Below, piece by piece: positions 1 to 10,655 of a DNA stretch of 64,000 nt. The first letter of the stretch is position 1. Every line of letters begins with the position of its first letter. Source of the stretch: Adineta ricciae (lineage: Eukaryota > Rotifera > Eurotatoria > Adinetida > Adinetidae); NCBI GenBank assembly GCA_905250025.1, contig CAJNOJ010000124.1, positions 62,001-126,000 on the forward strand. Reading direction: 5' to 3'. Below the pieces are notes generated by a model. It was not told the DNA's origin. It did no database searches and saw only the letters and a program-made list of their open reading frames with translations. Position numbers and translations under genes: made by a program.

Positions 1-23
1 ACGTTGATATTGTTTTAAGTTAA
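1..23 (+). CDS. 3' end of unknown protein gene (partial)
   Basis: The first 23 bases are identical to the end of the gene at 12471-12893: they give the last residues DVDIVLS and a TAA stop. Only the tail is inside the window. It marks the left edge of a direct repeat that continues to 4194 and matches 12871-17073. Function unknown. Confidence 0.7.
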
Positions 24-1074
24 ATGTTTTGCCAGTCTATACAATTCAACATGATACCTGTGTGTTTCAGTTACACTTAATCTTGAATTTTATTTTACTT
101 TTTTTGTGAAATACAGAAGAGTTTTTACTCTTGGTAATGTTCTTATCAATAGCAGCACTGTTAGCACGCAGAAAATTTTCTCTCGTCAGGTGAATAGATC
201 TGATTTTTACGTGTATCAATAATCTTTTACCATTAAAATACATACGAGTCAAAAGACTTGTTTATCGATCATATAATTGTGTATATTCATTCATTTTTAT
301 ATAAATACGTCGTAAGCTGTGCATCTACACTCTCACTTAAATATTCGATTGGGGTTTTATAATCGTTCTGATGACCGGTTTTGTCGGATTAAAGTAGCAC
401 ATATATGTGATTTACTGTTATGTTCTTGTCACATGTGATATTTGATTGAAAGATCAACGAGCATTGTAAACCGATAATTGATGGCTACTAATAAGGTCTT
501 ATTTGTTATTTCTTAGCAAGTTGTCTAACTTTAACATCATGTACTGTCGACTTCATTAAAGATCTGCTTGTATTTCAATTTGTTTGACAATACTGCATTC
601 ATTTTGATGAAAACATTTTCTTTTATATAATTCTCACAGTAGACGAGTTCGAACTACTCGAGATAAAAATTGATAAAAACTCTGATTTAAAATTATTGTT
701 TATAGTTTTATATTTACATTTAGCAATAATATGGTTCGTTTCATTCTTTTGATAAAATATTGGGTGGAGCAGTTATTCTCTCTCTCTCGTCTGTTGTCAT
801 AGGCAAACTATAATTTTGTATTGCGAATCGAGCATGTTGTCAAAATCAACATTACGTTTATTATAAAAACACGATCACATAAAGTGGAAAGTTCCAACAT
901 CTTGTCTAAAGTATTTTTTTAGGGTGGGCGATATACGTTCCATTCGGGTCGTTACTTCCGCACCAATTTGTTTATAAAATATGTGACGGTAGCAATTTTT
1001 GTCATTCAAATCATTTTAGAGTTTATTCAATATTGGCTGGTAAATATTTCAGATTTATTTTCGAACTGAAACCG
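24..1074. other. Noncoding interval
   Basis: AT-rich, with no supported gene; the short open frames on both strands are not conserved in the homologous stretch 12894-13971. A 'taaatatttcag' acceptor-like site near 1042-1053 suggests the next gene may have a 5' untranslated exon. The interval aligns with 12894-13971 with scattered substitutions and small indels. Confidence 0.5.
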
Positions 1075-1344
1075 ATGATGCGTATTGATTCAATTGTCAC
1101 CATATTAATAATCGTCATACTCATGATCAGTGCTGTTGTGGGCGCGTCGCTCAATTCAACAAACAACACTGTAGATTTATCGGGTGACAGAGACATAGCT
1201 GTCAGTCAGTCTCTGAGAAATCTGTCGACAGTAAGCAGCGAGAATACATCGCCATCATATGCCATTTATATCGGTGGAGGTGCGGGTGGAATTGTCGGTT
1301 TCATTGGCCTGGTTTGCTTGATTTACTGCTGCTGCCGCTGCTGA
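1075..1344 (+). CDS. Small type I membrane protein with Cys-rich tail
   Basis: Starts at the first of two adjacent ATG codons (MMRIDS...), giving 89 residues. The longer in-frame opening at 1033 begins with TTG and crosses a likely splice acceptor. Residues about 7-22 form a hydrophobic signal peptide. A short Ser/Thr/Asn-rich ectodomain follows with several N-glycosylation sequons (NST, NNT, NLS, NTS). A Gly-rich membrane segment near residues 62-85 leads straight into the terminal Cys cluster CCCRC, a plausible palmitoylation site. No family recognised. The homologue at 13972-14238 keeps the same design with about ten changes, which supports real coding. It lies between the unknown 140-aa gene and the Skp1-like relic. 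Role unknown; a cell-surface mini-glycoprotein is inferred. Confidence 0.6.
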   Translation: MMRIDSIVTILIIVILMISAVVGASLNSTNNTVDLSGDRDIAVSQSLRNLSTVSSENTSPSYAIYIGGGAGGIVGFIGLVCLIYCCCRC

Positions 1345-1814
1345 GATAGAATTTTTTATCCTATTCAAGAACATTTTTTTTTATATATCTACTCGAGAAA
1401 AAATTTCAAAGCGAATTCATATTGTAATAGCATTGCATTCTTCTCCCAGACTACAATCGAATACATGAACGTTCTACTGAGTGAAATTTGTTGTATGACG
1501 AATGAGTTCTAAACCTATAGAATATTTATTGTGCGTTACAATAAAATGATGGCCGGCTAATTTATTATCCGTTAATACAGTTGCTCCAAGATTCGCTCTG
1601 TGGCAATTTTTCATTTTTTTTCATTTGAAGAAAACATCCCAGTGACATACTTTTCTGTGCTATATGGTGATTCGGTTTTATTTCTATTATAAAAAGCATG
1701 TGAATCGTGCCTTACGTTTCAGAGAACTTCTATATAACGAGGAAAATATCGTTTTCCACATAGATTTTACTTTAAATCATATCGACTGGTTGACTCGTCA
1801 TCTATAATCCTAAA
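1345..1814. other. Noncoding interval
   Basis: 3' flank of the small membrane protein gene and 5' flank of the Skp1-like relic. An AATAAA signal lies near 1540 (ttacaataaaatgatgg). The stretch is conserved with 14239-14645 apart from an extra ~50 bp here (about 1696-1758). Nothing else recognised. Confidence 0.45.
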
Positions 1815-2430
1815 ATGAAATTTCAGTCGAAGAATGGTGACGTTTTTACTATCGATGGAGGGATCCTTCGACGATCACAAGCACTTGAGAACTTCTTTGA
1901 AAGTAAGAACAGTCATATATCACATTCATAATGATTCTGACTCAATTCGTTCTTCACGGTATACTTGTAGTATCTGGAGATGATGATACGATCCCATTTG
2001 CCGAATGTCAGCTTATCTAAGATATCAGCTATAAACTCTTATTTATATATAGGTAATCGAATGGATGAAGTATCCTACGAACAGTATTCCACCATCCGTA
2101 GAAATTAATAATGACGATCGTGTACAAAACTGTGAAGGATCATCTGAATGGAATGCACAAACTCTATTGGATACGACATGTCGACTGATAGCTGGCATGG
2201 TTAAAAATAAATTAACGGAAGAAATGCGTCGTATATTTCGTGTCAAGTCAAATGCGATATCGAACAAAGTTCGTTTTTTCGTAAATGCTTTTCTCACAAA
2301 CACTCACAATGGTATTTTCATAGGAAACAGAAGTGCTGATTGCAAACAGCTTGACATCATAAAAGCAAAACCGGAAGCGGGTTATTGCGCTAATTCAGAA
2401 TTTTTACTAAACGCTCACATCTTCAGTTGA
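1815..2430 (+). pseudogene. Decayed Skp1-like gene (copy 1)
   Basis: Three blocks resemble Skp1, the adaptor joining cullin to F-box proteins in SCF ubiquitin ligases. Block 1 (ATG 1815 to about 1903) gives MKFQSKNGDVFTIDGGILRR and ends at a GT donor. Block 2 (about 1972-2030) should read DDDTIPLPNV but carries an extra T (cattTgccg) that shifts the frame. It also lacks about 54 bp, including the LKKVI segment that the copy at 14646 still has. Block 3 (2065-2430) contains LLDTTCRLIAGMVKNK and a TEEMRRIFRVKSN stretch, as in the Skp1 helix that follows the BTB fold. The core before LLDTTC and the normal Skp1 C-terminus are absent, replaced by unrelated residues. Probably a pseudogene; the 121-codon frame of block 3 could still be expressed as a novel fragment. 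Confidence 0.65.
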
Positions 2431-2725
2431 AATCTATCGATCTAACAGATAAGTCCACAATAAAGTACAATATTCACAAAATACTTCTGTATTCTTCGAA
2501 AAGCGAGAATATACAGCTGGATTATATATGTATTAAAAAATTTAAGAGACAAACGAGTTGAATAGATACTGATAATCATGATTAGACACCATGGATTTCA
2601 ATTTAAATCGTAGCAGGATCAAAATTATGCTTGTAATCATTCGAAGCCGTGATATAATCGACGAATTTCTCCTTTAGTACTCTATGAAATCGAAATGATG
2701 CAAGCAGTAGCACACAAGAGAACAT

Positions 2726-3535
2726 TTACCGGTTACTTCCATCGTCGAGTTTACCCCAATGAGATTCCCAATTGGCAGTCGATGGAGTCCATGAGTCGTC
2801 CGATGGATTAGTTTTCGAAGTAATCCAATGGTTATATTTATTCAAACGATTGAATATTCGTTCAGCTTGTTCGCGTGATATGAAATCTATATAAAATCAT
2901 AGTAAAATAAGAGGAAGAGATGAGTAATGAGCATAGCAATACCAGATGGTGAATTATTCTGATCCAGAACGTAATTAAATCGATCGAGAAATGAAATACC
3001 ATTTGGTGATATACCCTCATGATGAGATAGCATCAAATATGCTTCGGCGAATTCTATTCATAGGGAAAAGATGACTTAGGTATAATTAATGCTAATTATT
3101 TCGTCTCTTTTGTACCTTCGAATGACAATAATCCTAAAAGCGGATTAAATAAAGCAATAGTTTGAGAAAAGAAGAGAATTATTCCTTTACCTGTTCCGTC
3201 GAAATCGTATGTTTCGAAGACATAATCTGACAATCTGTTGAGTTCGTTTTCGCTAAACATCGGTGGTAGAGCGCTGGGAAGGCTGCTTGCTTGAGTATTG
3301 ATAAACATTTTCTTGTACAAATGACGGAATTCCCTCTTGTCCATTTTATTGTCATTTCCGGTTGTTGTCGCAAATTCCTCATGAATCTTCTCAACCATTG
3401 AGAGAGGAACGCCTATAGTTGGAGCAGTAAATTGAGTAGTAATTACGAAGAAAATGACGAATAGTTACCAGTTACATCACTGAACCGAACTAAATCCCAC
3501 TCCGAGAATGGCTTCTTCGAGCTACTACTACCCAT
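2726..3535 (-). CDS. Neuronal-calcium-sensor-like EF-hand protein (copy 1)
   Basis: Four exons on the minus strand: 3469-3535, 3191-3412, 2943-3053 and 2886-2726, with GT..AG introns of 54-137 nt and consistent phase. The N-terminus MGSSSSKK is a good N-myristoylation site, as in recoverin/NCS-1. The layout follows that family: an HEEF stretch, a degenerate first EF-hand (TGNDNKMDKREFRHLYKKMF), a second EF-hand (YVFETYDFDG...EFAEAYLML), a third (LDQNNSPSGFISREQAERIF), and a Trp-rich tail. Probably a membrane-associated Ca2+ sensor. The second loop looks shortened at the exon junction, so calcium affinity is uncertain. The stop is TAA at 2726-2728, read through the apparent donor after exon 4. 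The homologue at 15609-16418 has the same structure. Confidence 0.75.
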
Positions 3536-4106
3536 TGGCACGATAAAACTTGTATTCTAAGGGCAACACGTGCTATACTATAGCGCAAAGTATTGTTCTT
3601 CTCTCTGCACTCTTTTTTTCTTTTCTCCTTTCCGTTTTTTCCCAAGAGAGAGAGATGATTCAATGCAATTCATCGCTTCATTCCTAATTGAATCGGCCAG
3701 AATAAGAAAAAATGAACGACTTTTTTATCGTTCTACCCTTTTGCATGAACTTAAAAATAGTTAAGAGACTAGAAGTAGAAAAAGAGCGCAGGATAATTCG
3801 GCACACAAAAAAATCACTGTAAAAGAAGACATTGTTGTGATAAGGATAAAATTGTAAACATGAAACAATGAAATACTAGTACAAAGAAGAGAAAGTGAAA
3901 AATGATCTATTAAAACATATAGCTTCGTTTATCTCGCTCGTCCAACATAGAAAACGAAAGATGTCGCAATGATCCAGTTGCTAAAGCTTATATATGAAAT
4001 TAAATGCCACAATACCATTCTGGAATGTACGCTCTCACCGAAAAACGTTCATTTGTTAGCACTATTTCACTAATTCAGTATTGATGATTTATCGATTCTC
4101 AAAATA
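3536..4106. other. Noncoding interval
   Basis: 5' flank of the EF-hand gene and 3' flank of the glycosyltransferase fragment. Contains pyrimidine-rich runs (about 3590-3640) and a GAGAGAGA tract near 3645. Aligns throughout with 16419-16985. No gene seen. Confidence 0.45.
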
Positions 4107-4194
4107 TTATATAATTCGAAATGCTGGGTTAATAAATATTCGTCCTTGATGCTTTTCTCGTATACATGAATGAAATGGTACATGTTCACAAGTA
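4107..4194 (-). pseudogene. Severed 3' end of glycosyltransferase gene
   Basis: The minus strand encodes the last ~28 residues of the glycosyltransferase at 16986-18050: CEHVPFH, then IREKHQGRIFINP, then a TAA stop at 4107-4109. Identity with the other copy stops sharply after 'catgttcacaagta' (4194 here, 17073 there). Beyond it this contig has unrelated sequence, and the permease gene ends only 38 bp away. The remainder of the gene is missing, so this is a rearrangement scar or a misjoin. Confidence 0.75.
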
Positions 4195-4231
4195 TATTTG
4201 CAAGATTATATTATAGTTAGAGTACAGTAAT

Positions 4232-5977
4232 TTAGCATAGAGTGTCATATATTCTTTTCCATCGCGGCCATGCCATGCGTTCGGCTCTTTCTTCATCAAT
4301 GAGCTGTTGAGTGTCAATTTGCCGTCTTCCCGTATCCAAGTCGATAGTGCTAGGTCGCATAAATGGAGTTTTTTTCCATACTTTCCATACTATATAGAAA
4401 ACAAGAATGAATGGTACAGCAATATATGCTTGGAAAAATTCTTCTGCGTTGGGACTGGAATCGAGTGGAAATACAGCTAGATAAAATTGAGCAACAAGAC
4501 AGAGAATATTAAGTACGAGACCTATTATACTGCCCCAGACACCAAATGGTGCCAAAAAGGCCAGTTCGTCCAATGTGTGACCTTGTGCTTTCCACGCCAG
4601 TCGAAACATAATATGACAGGCACAGATGGAACCCCATGTGAAGAACGAGGATAAACCCCCCATAGCCAACAGCCAATGGAATACTTTTGAGCCAACTTCC
4701 GCACAGTTGATGTAAGCGACAAACCCAAAAAGCATCGACAAGACAACAGCGGAGAGTGGCCGACCTTTACGGTCGATATAAGTGAATATCTTCGGCGCTT
4801 GACCATTCTCAGCTAGTGCACATAGCGTCCGAGATGCACCATAAACTGAAGAGTTACCGACAGAGAGTACGGCACAAAGAATCAGAGCATTGAATATCGA
4901 AGGCAAAACTGAGATGCCTGCGTCTTCGATGGCAATAACGAAGGGTGACGCAGAAGCATCGTAATCTGAAGATTTATTCAACAGACGTGGAGATGTATAA
5001 GGTATCAAACAACCAATAAGCGTTAATGATCCAATATAAAAAATCAAAATTCTCCAAAAGACTTGTTTTGTTGCTTGTGGAATCGTCTTTCTAGGATTAT
5101 CTGCCTCAGCTGCAGCTAAACCAACGAGTTCAGTGCCGGAAAAGGCAAACGCAGCAACAACGAATGTGGAACAAATACCTTTGAAACCATTAGCAAAGGC
5201 ACCTGGATCACGCCAATATTTTCCTCCCAAATATTCATGTTTAGGACCACCACCAAAGACTAAAACGATACCAAGAATAATAAAACCAACCACACCAATC
5301 ACCTTGATTAGGGATATGACGAATTCGATCTCTCCATATCCGCGTACGCCGAATAAATTGATAATGAGAAGCGCAATCAAGAAGATAGTGATCCATACAG
5401 CAATATTAATCGAAGTCGTCCAATAATTAATAACCAGTCCAGCCGCTGTTAGCTCGAGTGGCATGATAAGTAGCCAACCAATAGCATAGTTCCATCCCAT
5501 AGCAAAACCCCAGGCAGGATCGAGAAAACGAGAGCTATGTGCAGCAAATGAGCCAGAAACAGGAAATACAACACTGAGTTCACCAAGTGCCATACAAACA
5601 TTGAAGAGCATGACACCGATGATAGAAAAATCGAGAATCAGTGCACCGGGACCACTGGATGCTAGAGCTAAGCCTGAACCAACAAACAGACCAGTACCAA
5701 TGGATCCACCAATGGCAATCATCTGCAAATGTCGACTTTTTAACTTTCGTTGCAAACCATTGCTTTCTTGTTTGACTTCATCGTTGTGATCCTCTTCGGA
5801 AGTTGTTACCTTCATTTCGTACGAAGCACTTGTAGAAGATGGTGCTCGTTTAAACGAGTCAAACATTCGCTGGCATAGGTTTCCTTTTTCGTTCGTGTAG
5901 GTCGTTGGAATAATTCGAGTTTGCATATCGTCGTTAACATCCGTCCAGTATTCGTCCAGGTTTGTGGCTGATGACAT
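4232..5977 (-). CDS. Fungal-type amino acid permease (APC superfamily)
   Basis: An intronless 581-residue protein if started at MSSATNLDEY (5977). An in-frame ATG 26 codons upstream (6055) would add a hydrophobic stretch unlike family N-termini. A hydrophilic cytosolic tail of about 85 residues precedes 12 predicted membrane helices. The first helix carries IAIGGSIGTGLFVGSG (about 87-102). ALGELSVVFPVSGSF, FLDPAWGFAMGWNY and LPLELTAAG-like stretches (here MPLELTAAG) follow; these are signatures of the yeast/fungal amino acid transporter (YAT) family. Expected role: proton-coupled uptake of amino acids at the plasma membrane. Animals normally lack this subfamily, so horizontal acquisition from a fungus is likely; the absence of introns fits. 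The gene begins just past the breakpoint at 4194, and no second copy is in the window. Confidence 0.9.
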   Translation of the reverse strand: MSSATNLDEYWTDVNDDMQTRIIPTTYTNEKGNLCQRMFDSFKRAPSSTSASYEMKVTTSEEDHNDEVKQESNGLQRKLKSRHLQMIAIGGSIGTGLFVGSGLALASSGPGALILDFSIIGVMLFNVCMALGELSVVFPVSGSFAAHSSRFLDPAWGFAMGWNYAIGWLLIMPLELTAAGLVINYWTTSINIAVWITIFLIALLIINLFGVRGYGEIEFVISLIKVIGVVGFIILGIVLVFGGGPKHEYLGGKYWRDPGAFANGFKGICSTFVVAAFAFSGTELVGLAAAEADNPRKTIPQATKQVFWRILIFYIGSLTLIGCLIPYTSPRLLNKSSDYDASASPFVIAIEDAGISVLPSIFNALILCAVLSVGNSSVYGASRTLCALAENGQAPKIFTYIDRKGRPLSAVVLSMLFGFVAYINCAEVGSKVFHWLLAMGGLSSFFTWGSICACHIMFRLAWKAQGHTLDELAFLAPFGVWGSIIGLVLNILCLVAQFYLAVFPLDSSPNAEEFFQAYIAVPFILVFYIVWKVWKKTPFMRPSTIDLDTGRRQIDTQQLIDEERAERMAWPRWKRIYDTLC

Positions 5978-6055
5978 ATTTGTCTTGCTTGATCGTAATA
6001 CAACTTTCAAAAAGGAAGAAATGAAAAGACTAGAATCAACTTTGAAAATCAACAC

Positions 6056-7852
6056 TCTTGTTTCGCTAATATTCTTCTGCTTAATTTCGTACTTTTACTT
6101 GAATATCCAGTGAATATATTTATTACTTTCTCCTTTTTGATCCGCCTTGAAATTGTGTTATGACACAGTGCGTATGATGCGATTTGAGAAGAAAACGATG
6201 TATTGACACGTGTTTTTCTTTCTGCGTTTCTAATCAATAGAGCGAAGCGTTACAATTTTTGACAAGACTTGATTAGTCAGAAAGGAAAAAGAAGTATTTT
6301 TTTTATATAAAGTTGACGATTTACCATAAGAAGGCTAAAAATAAAACAGAAAAAAACTAATCTGCTTAAAATAGTACTGTTTATTGTGAACAGCTGTTTT
6401 CGAATTAGATATACTTCATAAAAGTAATTTACGTAGTGTGCGACAAAAACAACTCAATACAGTCAGAAAGAATATTAAAGTTCTTTACATCATATGTAAA
6501 AGAAGACTGAACTGATATGTTATAACATCTGTGAATTTTTAATGTATACTATTCAAGTTCTACTTACCATTTTATCAGGTTTTCTACTCATCTCTCCTAA
6601 AGTGTTCATCATGAATTGATGAAACGCTTTATAGGGTACTGCTCTTTCGTTATTAACACTTTGTCTTTCTCCTTGATTTTACTATTTTCAGATATACCGC
6701 TGTGAAGATGCGGAGACAATCGGGGAGACTTTATCCACTTCAAATAGTATTTGAAGCATAAGTGAAGTATTTCATTTCTGAAACAGCGCTTTCCTACTTT
6801 GTCATAATCTCATTCTGCTTCGAATCCAGTATCAAATCGCTTTCGATAGCGATGCACTGTTACTACGTAGAATCATATGATAGTGTGACATGCACTGGTG
6901 TATAATATCAATCGGTGTGAAGTGTGAATTCATGTTACTCATAAGATCCAATACGTTCGCGATTGGTTGCGATCGATTTTTGTAGATCGGATAAATGATA
7001 CATGCGATTCGAACTTATAAAAGAAGACCACTAAACTGCGGAAAATATTGCATTAGGCGCACTCAGTCGCTGTAAATTTGTCAGATAATTCCAATTTGAA
7101 TAAATCAAACTCCTTGTGTTGTGAACTGTAAACTATATAGTCTAAGTGAAAATTACCGATTATGAATTTTCCACAATATCTTTAGAATGATTCACAACTG
7201 ATAGCATGAAATATATACACAGTGTATGTATTACACAATGGGAATGTGCTCGTGACTGGTAGATACAGTAGTGTTAGTGGCTCTTTGAATACTGCAGGAA
7301 TATCCAATTAATCTTGACTGAACGATGTGCTCTCGTGCACAGTTCATGAATTCTTACGCGCTATAACAAACGTTCTATAAAGGAAAAGATGATCTTGAAC
7401 TTTGGTTGTTTTTCGATGTGCAACCAGGAAGTGTTTATATATACAACTATTTCTGTGCTTACTAAAAAGTTAATGGATTTCTTTCCGCTTTACTGCAAAT
7501 ATTGGACAGATGATTTCCTTCATTGTGCAAGACATCTATTCATGTGATGAACGAAAGCATAAAACTACCAGATAAAAAACATCTATAGTATCTTCTAAGT
7601 GGTCTATTTAAGCTCTCATTGGTGAACTACGCTTTCTTGACAAACTTGACAGTAAGAGAGCAAAAGAAAGTGGATATACATGCGACCGGCACACTCTTGT
7701 TAACAAACAAATATAAGATCAAATCGTTATTGTTTTCCCTCAAGCGAAAGTATTTTTTGTTGTTCTAGGAAATTTCTTTTTCTTTGTCTCAATCTGCTCG
7801 TGTTCCTTTGAGATTCTTTTTCAGGTACACTGACACATTTATTCGAATCATC
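6056..7852. other. Long intergenic interval
   Basis: About 1.8 kb between the divergently transcribed permease (-) and glutamate receptor (+) genes. It should hold both promoters. Sequence is AT-rich with no conserved coding frame; the short frame at 6049-6237 has no support. No repeat with a partner elsewhere in the window was noticed. Confidence 0.4.
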
Positions 7853-9937
7853 ATGATTGAATCGTGTTGGCTAAGGATAATCTTCTTTCAATATCTTTTT
7901 GGGAATGTTCGAACCAATTGGCCATCGTTGAACTCATCTAATATTGATTTGTTGGGTATCTTTCCCTACATAGCCAATCAATCCGAGCCGACACAATGGT
8001 CAATTCAATCTCATGCGATGTTCAAATCAGCTATTCTACTTTCTCATCAATACGATATACGAATCGGAGGAGAACTGGTCGGCTATGAAACAATCGAAAG
8101 CAAGGGCGATGTTGTTACTGCTTTCGGTGACACGTGTGAATTTGTTTCGAATTCAACAATAATTGGTATCGTCGGACCATCATTCTCACGCGAATCCCAA
8201 TATCTCGGTCCACTCCTTGGAAAAATCGGTATTCCATTCATTTCATATAGTTCAACTGATCCGCAACTATCCGATCGACATACATATTCGTCGTTTTACC
8301 GATTAGTTCCATCGGATAGCATCGCTGCATCTGCAATAGCTGACCTATTCCTTCAGTACGAGTGGACAGCTGGAATAATCATATGCCAAAGTGATGTTTT
8401 CGGATCGAACGGTGCCAAATCAATTTCCGATGAATTCACACGGAGAAAGCTAAGCATTACCACAACAGTACAATTTGATATAAACACGTACGAAATCAAA
8501 GGTGATTTAACGTCAATTCTGACCTTTAGCTCAACACGAATTATACTCGTATGGGCTGAACCATTCTATATAAATATGATCTTGGCAGAAGCACTTGAGA
8601 GGAATCTCGTCGGTCCACAATTCCTCTGGATATTAAGTACACCAATTTCATTAAACTACTTCAATAAAACATTCAACGAAAATCTGAATGGAATATTTGT
8701 TATCGAGTCCGTTACTGGCAATGTGGTCAATGCGCCAACCAACGACACTTTATTGAAGTCTGCATATGAAATTTGGCAAAGATACGAACCAGAGACGTTT
8801 CCTGGCTCACAAAATGTGAATTATTTTGCCCTGTTTGCCTTCGATGCCACGTGGACATTGATAAAAATGTATGAAAAATTCTGTTCGAACGTTTCATCAT
8901 CATGCATTGAGTTTCTCAATAATGCATCCTGCTTCGATCAACACTTACAAAATTCGGACTCAATGCTCAATCTAATGAACAATATGAACTATCTCGGTGT
9001 ATCAGGTTTAATTGAATTTAATGAGAATACAGCTGACCGAGTCACCGGCATTTATTATATTATAAAGAATCTACAACTATCTTCGAACGTATTGAATTAT
9101 GTTCCGATTTTAGTATGGTCACACGCAACAAATTGGAATTTTTATTCGCCAACTAGTGTGATCATATGGCCAGGTAATTCTCTAATCGCACCATCCGGTT
9201 CTGCTTCGCTTCAAAATGTTCATCTACGATTAGTCGTCACCGAAACTGCACCATTCACCATGTCATCGCAATTCTTCAATGAATTTCAACAAAGTAATAC
9301 GAAACTAGTTGGTTACATACCTGATCTTATCGAACTGTTGAGAGTTCAATTAGGGTTTATACCAGAGATAACATTAATAGCAAACAAAACATTCAATGAA
9401 ATTATTGACTTAGTTGCCAATGATGCCTACGATCTATTTCTCGCTCAGACAACAATCACTGCTGCACGAAGCGAAAAGGTTTCATTCTCAAACTCTATCT
9501 ATGATAACTCACTACGTATTCTCATCAGGAAAGAATTAAAGACTGACATTGATTTATTAACATATTTAAGATCGTTTTCTATTCAACTCTGGTTGGCTGT
9601 TCTTTGCGCGTGCATCTATGCGTCGTTGCTTTTGTGCGTATTAGAGCGACGAGAAAACGATGCATTACGACATAGATCCATTATTTCGTTAATCGCAATG
9701 AGCATTTGGTTTTCATTTGGCACACTGGTTGGTTACGGTGTCGATTTTCATGTTGTCACAGCAGCCGGACGAGTCTTAACTGTCGGATTGTACTTGTTAA
9801 GTATAGTCCTTGTCGCAGCGTACACAGCAAATCTAGCATCGGAACTGACAATTTCGAAATCGCAAGATATTATCGATGGTCTTGATGATAGTAAAAAGGG
9901 TAAATTGTCGTACAGTCGCATTGGGATACTTGTTGGA
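7853..9937 (+). CDS. Ionotropic glutamate receptor with K+-channel-like pore (3' truncated)
   Basis: The ATG at 7853 (MIESCWLRIIFF...) starts a weak signal peptide; the longer frame from 7784 begins with TTG. An amino-terminal LIVBP/ANF-receptor-like domain (about 30-440) has GIVGPSFSRES. The ligand-binding S1 lobe (about 455-570) keeps the Thr and Arg that hold the amino acid carboxylate (T534, R539 in TTITAAR, aligned with GluA2 T480 and R485). M1 is near LWLAVLCACIYASLLL. The re-entrant pore reads SFGTLVGYG (T624-G629), resembling the potassium-channel filter TVGYG. M3 is VAAYTANLASELT, matching the SYTANLAAF gate motif. The frame runs into the N at 9938, so S2 and M4 are missing. K+-type pore receptors are known from Adineta vaga (AvGluR1) and cyanobacterial GluR0. 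No intron is evident. Confidence 0.9.
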
Positions 9938-9938
9938 N
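9938..9938. other. Contig join (single N)
   Basis: A single N splits the glutamate receptor gene from the peptidase gene. Both are cut in mid-coding sequence and are unrelated, so this is a scaffold join of unknown true gap size. Frames that read across it are artefacts. Confidence 0.9.
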
Positions 9939-10655
9939 TTGACGATTAACTAAAAGATTATCAACATCCAATGGAAACTCAGTAATTTGAATTGGTTCGA
10001 TGAAAGAATCGACTTTTGAGACATCATCGGGGAGGTTAAGTTGAAAAATTTGAGTGTGTCCCGATGATCCACGATTCGACAGAAAGAGAATTGTTGATTT
10101 ATCGATCCAATAAAACTGAAAAGTACAATAATCGTTTATCACATCATATCTTCAAGCAATTCTTCATATTTTACCTGTTGATCATGAGTACCCCATTTCG
10201 GGCGCGTCAGTTGAACCGTTTTCGGTTCCGCTGGATTACTCATATCAACCCAATGTAGTGTTGTTGACGATCCATTAAAGTCCGGCATATGAAATTGTCT
10301 TCGTAAGTAAACGATTTTTGAACTATCACCTGGACAAAATCTCGGCCATGATAATCGATCCATTAGAATGTTATCCGTTGGAGTTAAATCATGTTTCTGC
10401 TCAAGTTGTCGATAGTAATCATAATTTGATTGATAATCACTCGCATTCCATTCGGCAGGTTGTGGTTGTGGATCGGGACAAGATTTCTTTTTGGTAAGAC
10501 CAACAATCAAGCATGGAATTAAGGCAAGCAGCGCACCGATCAGAAAGAATACCAACCAAAAAAGATACTAAAAATCTTATGAAAATAAAAAACGAGATGA
10601 ATTTAAAATATGAACACACTTTTTTACATCTGGAATTTGATTCTAGCCAACTCAT
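9939..10655 (-). CDS. S9-family serine peptidase, N-terminal part
   Basis: Three exons on the minus strand: 10655-10620 (MSWLESNSRCKK), 10567-10175, and 10115 down to the join at 9939. Introns are 52 and 59 nt, both keeping phase 0. A short cytosolic N-terminus precedes one membrane helix (YLFWLVFFLIGALLALIP...), giving a type II membrane protein. A lumenal region with a QST-type sequon follows, then repeats typical of the DPP/acylaminoacyl-peptidase beta-propeller: WPRFCPGDSSKIVYLR, TVQLTRPKWGTHD, FYWIDKSTILFLSNR, and GHTQIFQLNLP. The catalytic alpha/beta-hydrolase half lies beyond the join and cannot be seen. Donor 1 (GTGTGT) is weak, so exon 1 is less certain. Probably a dipeptidyl-peptidase-like ectoenzyme; exact subfamily undetermined. 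Confidence 0.65.
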
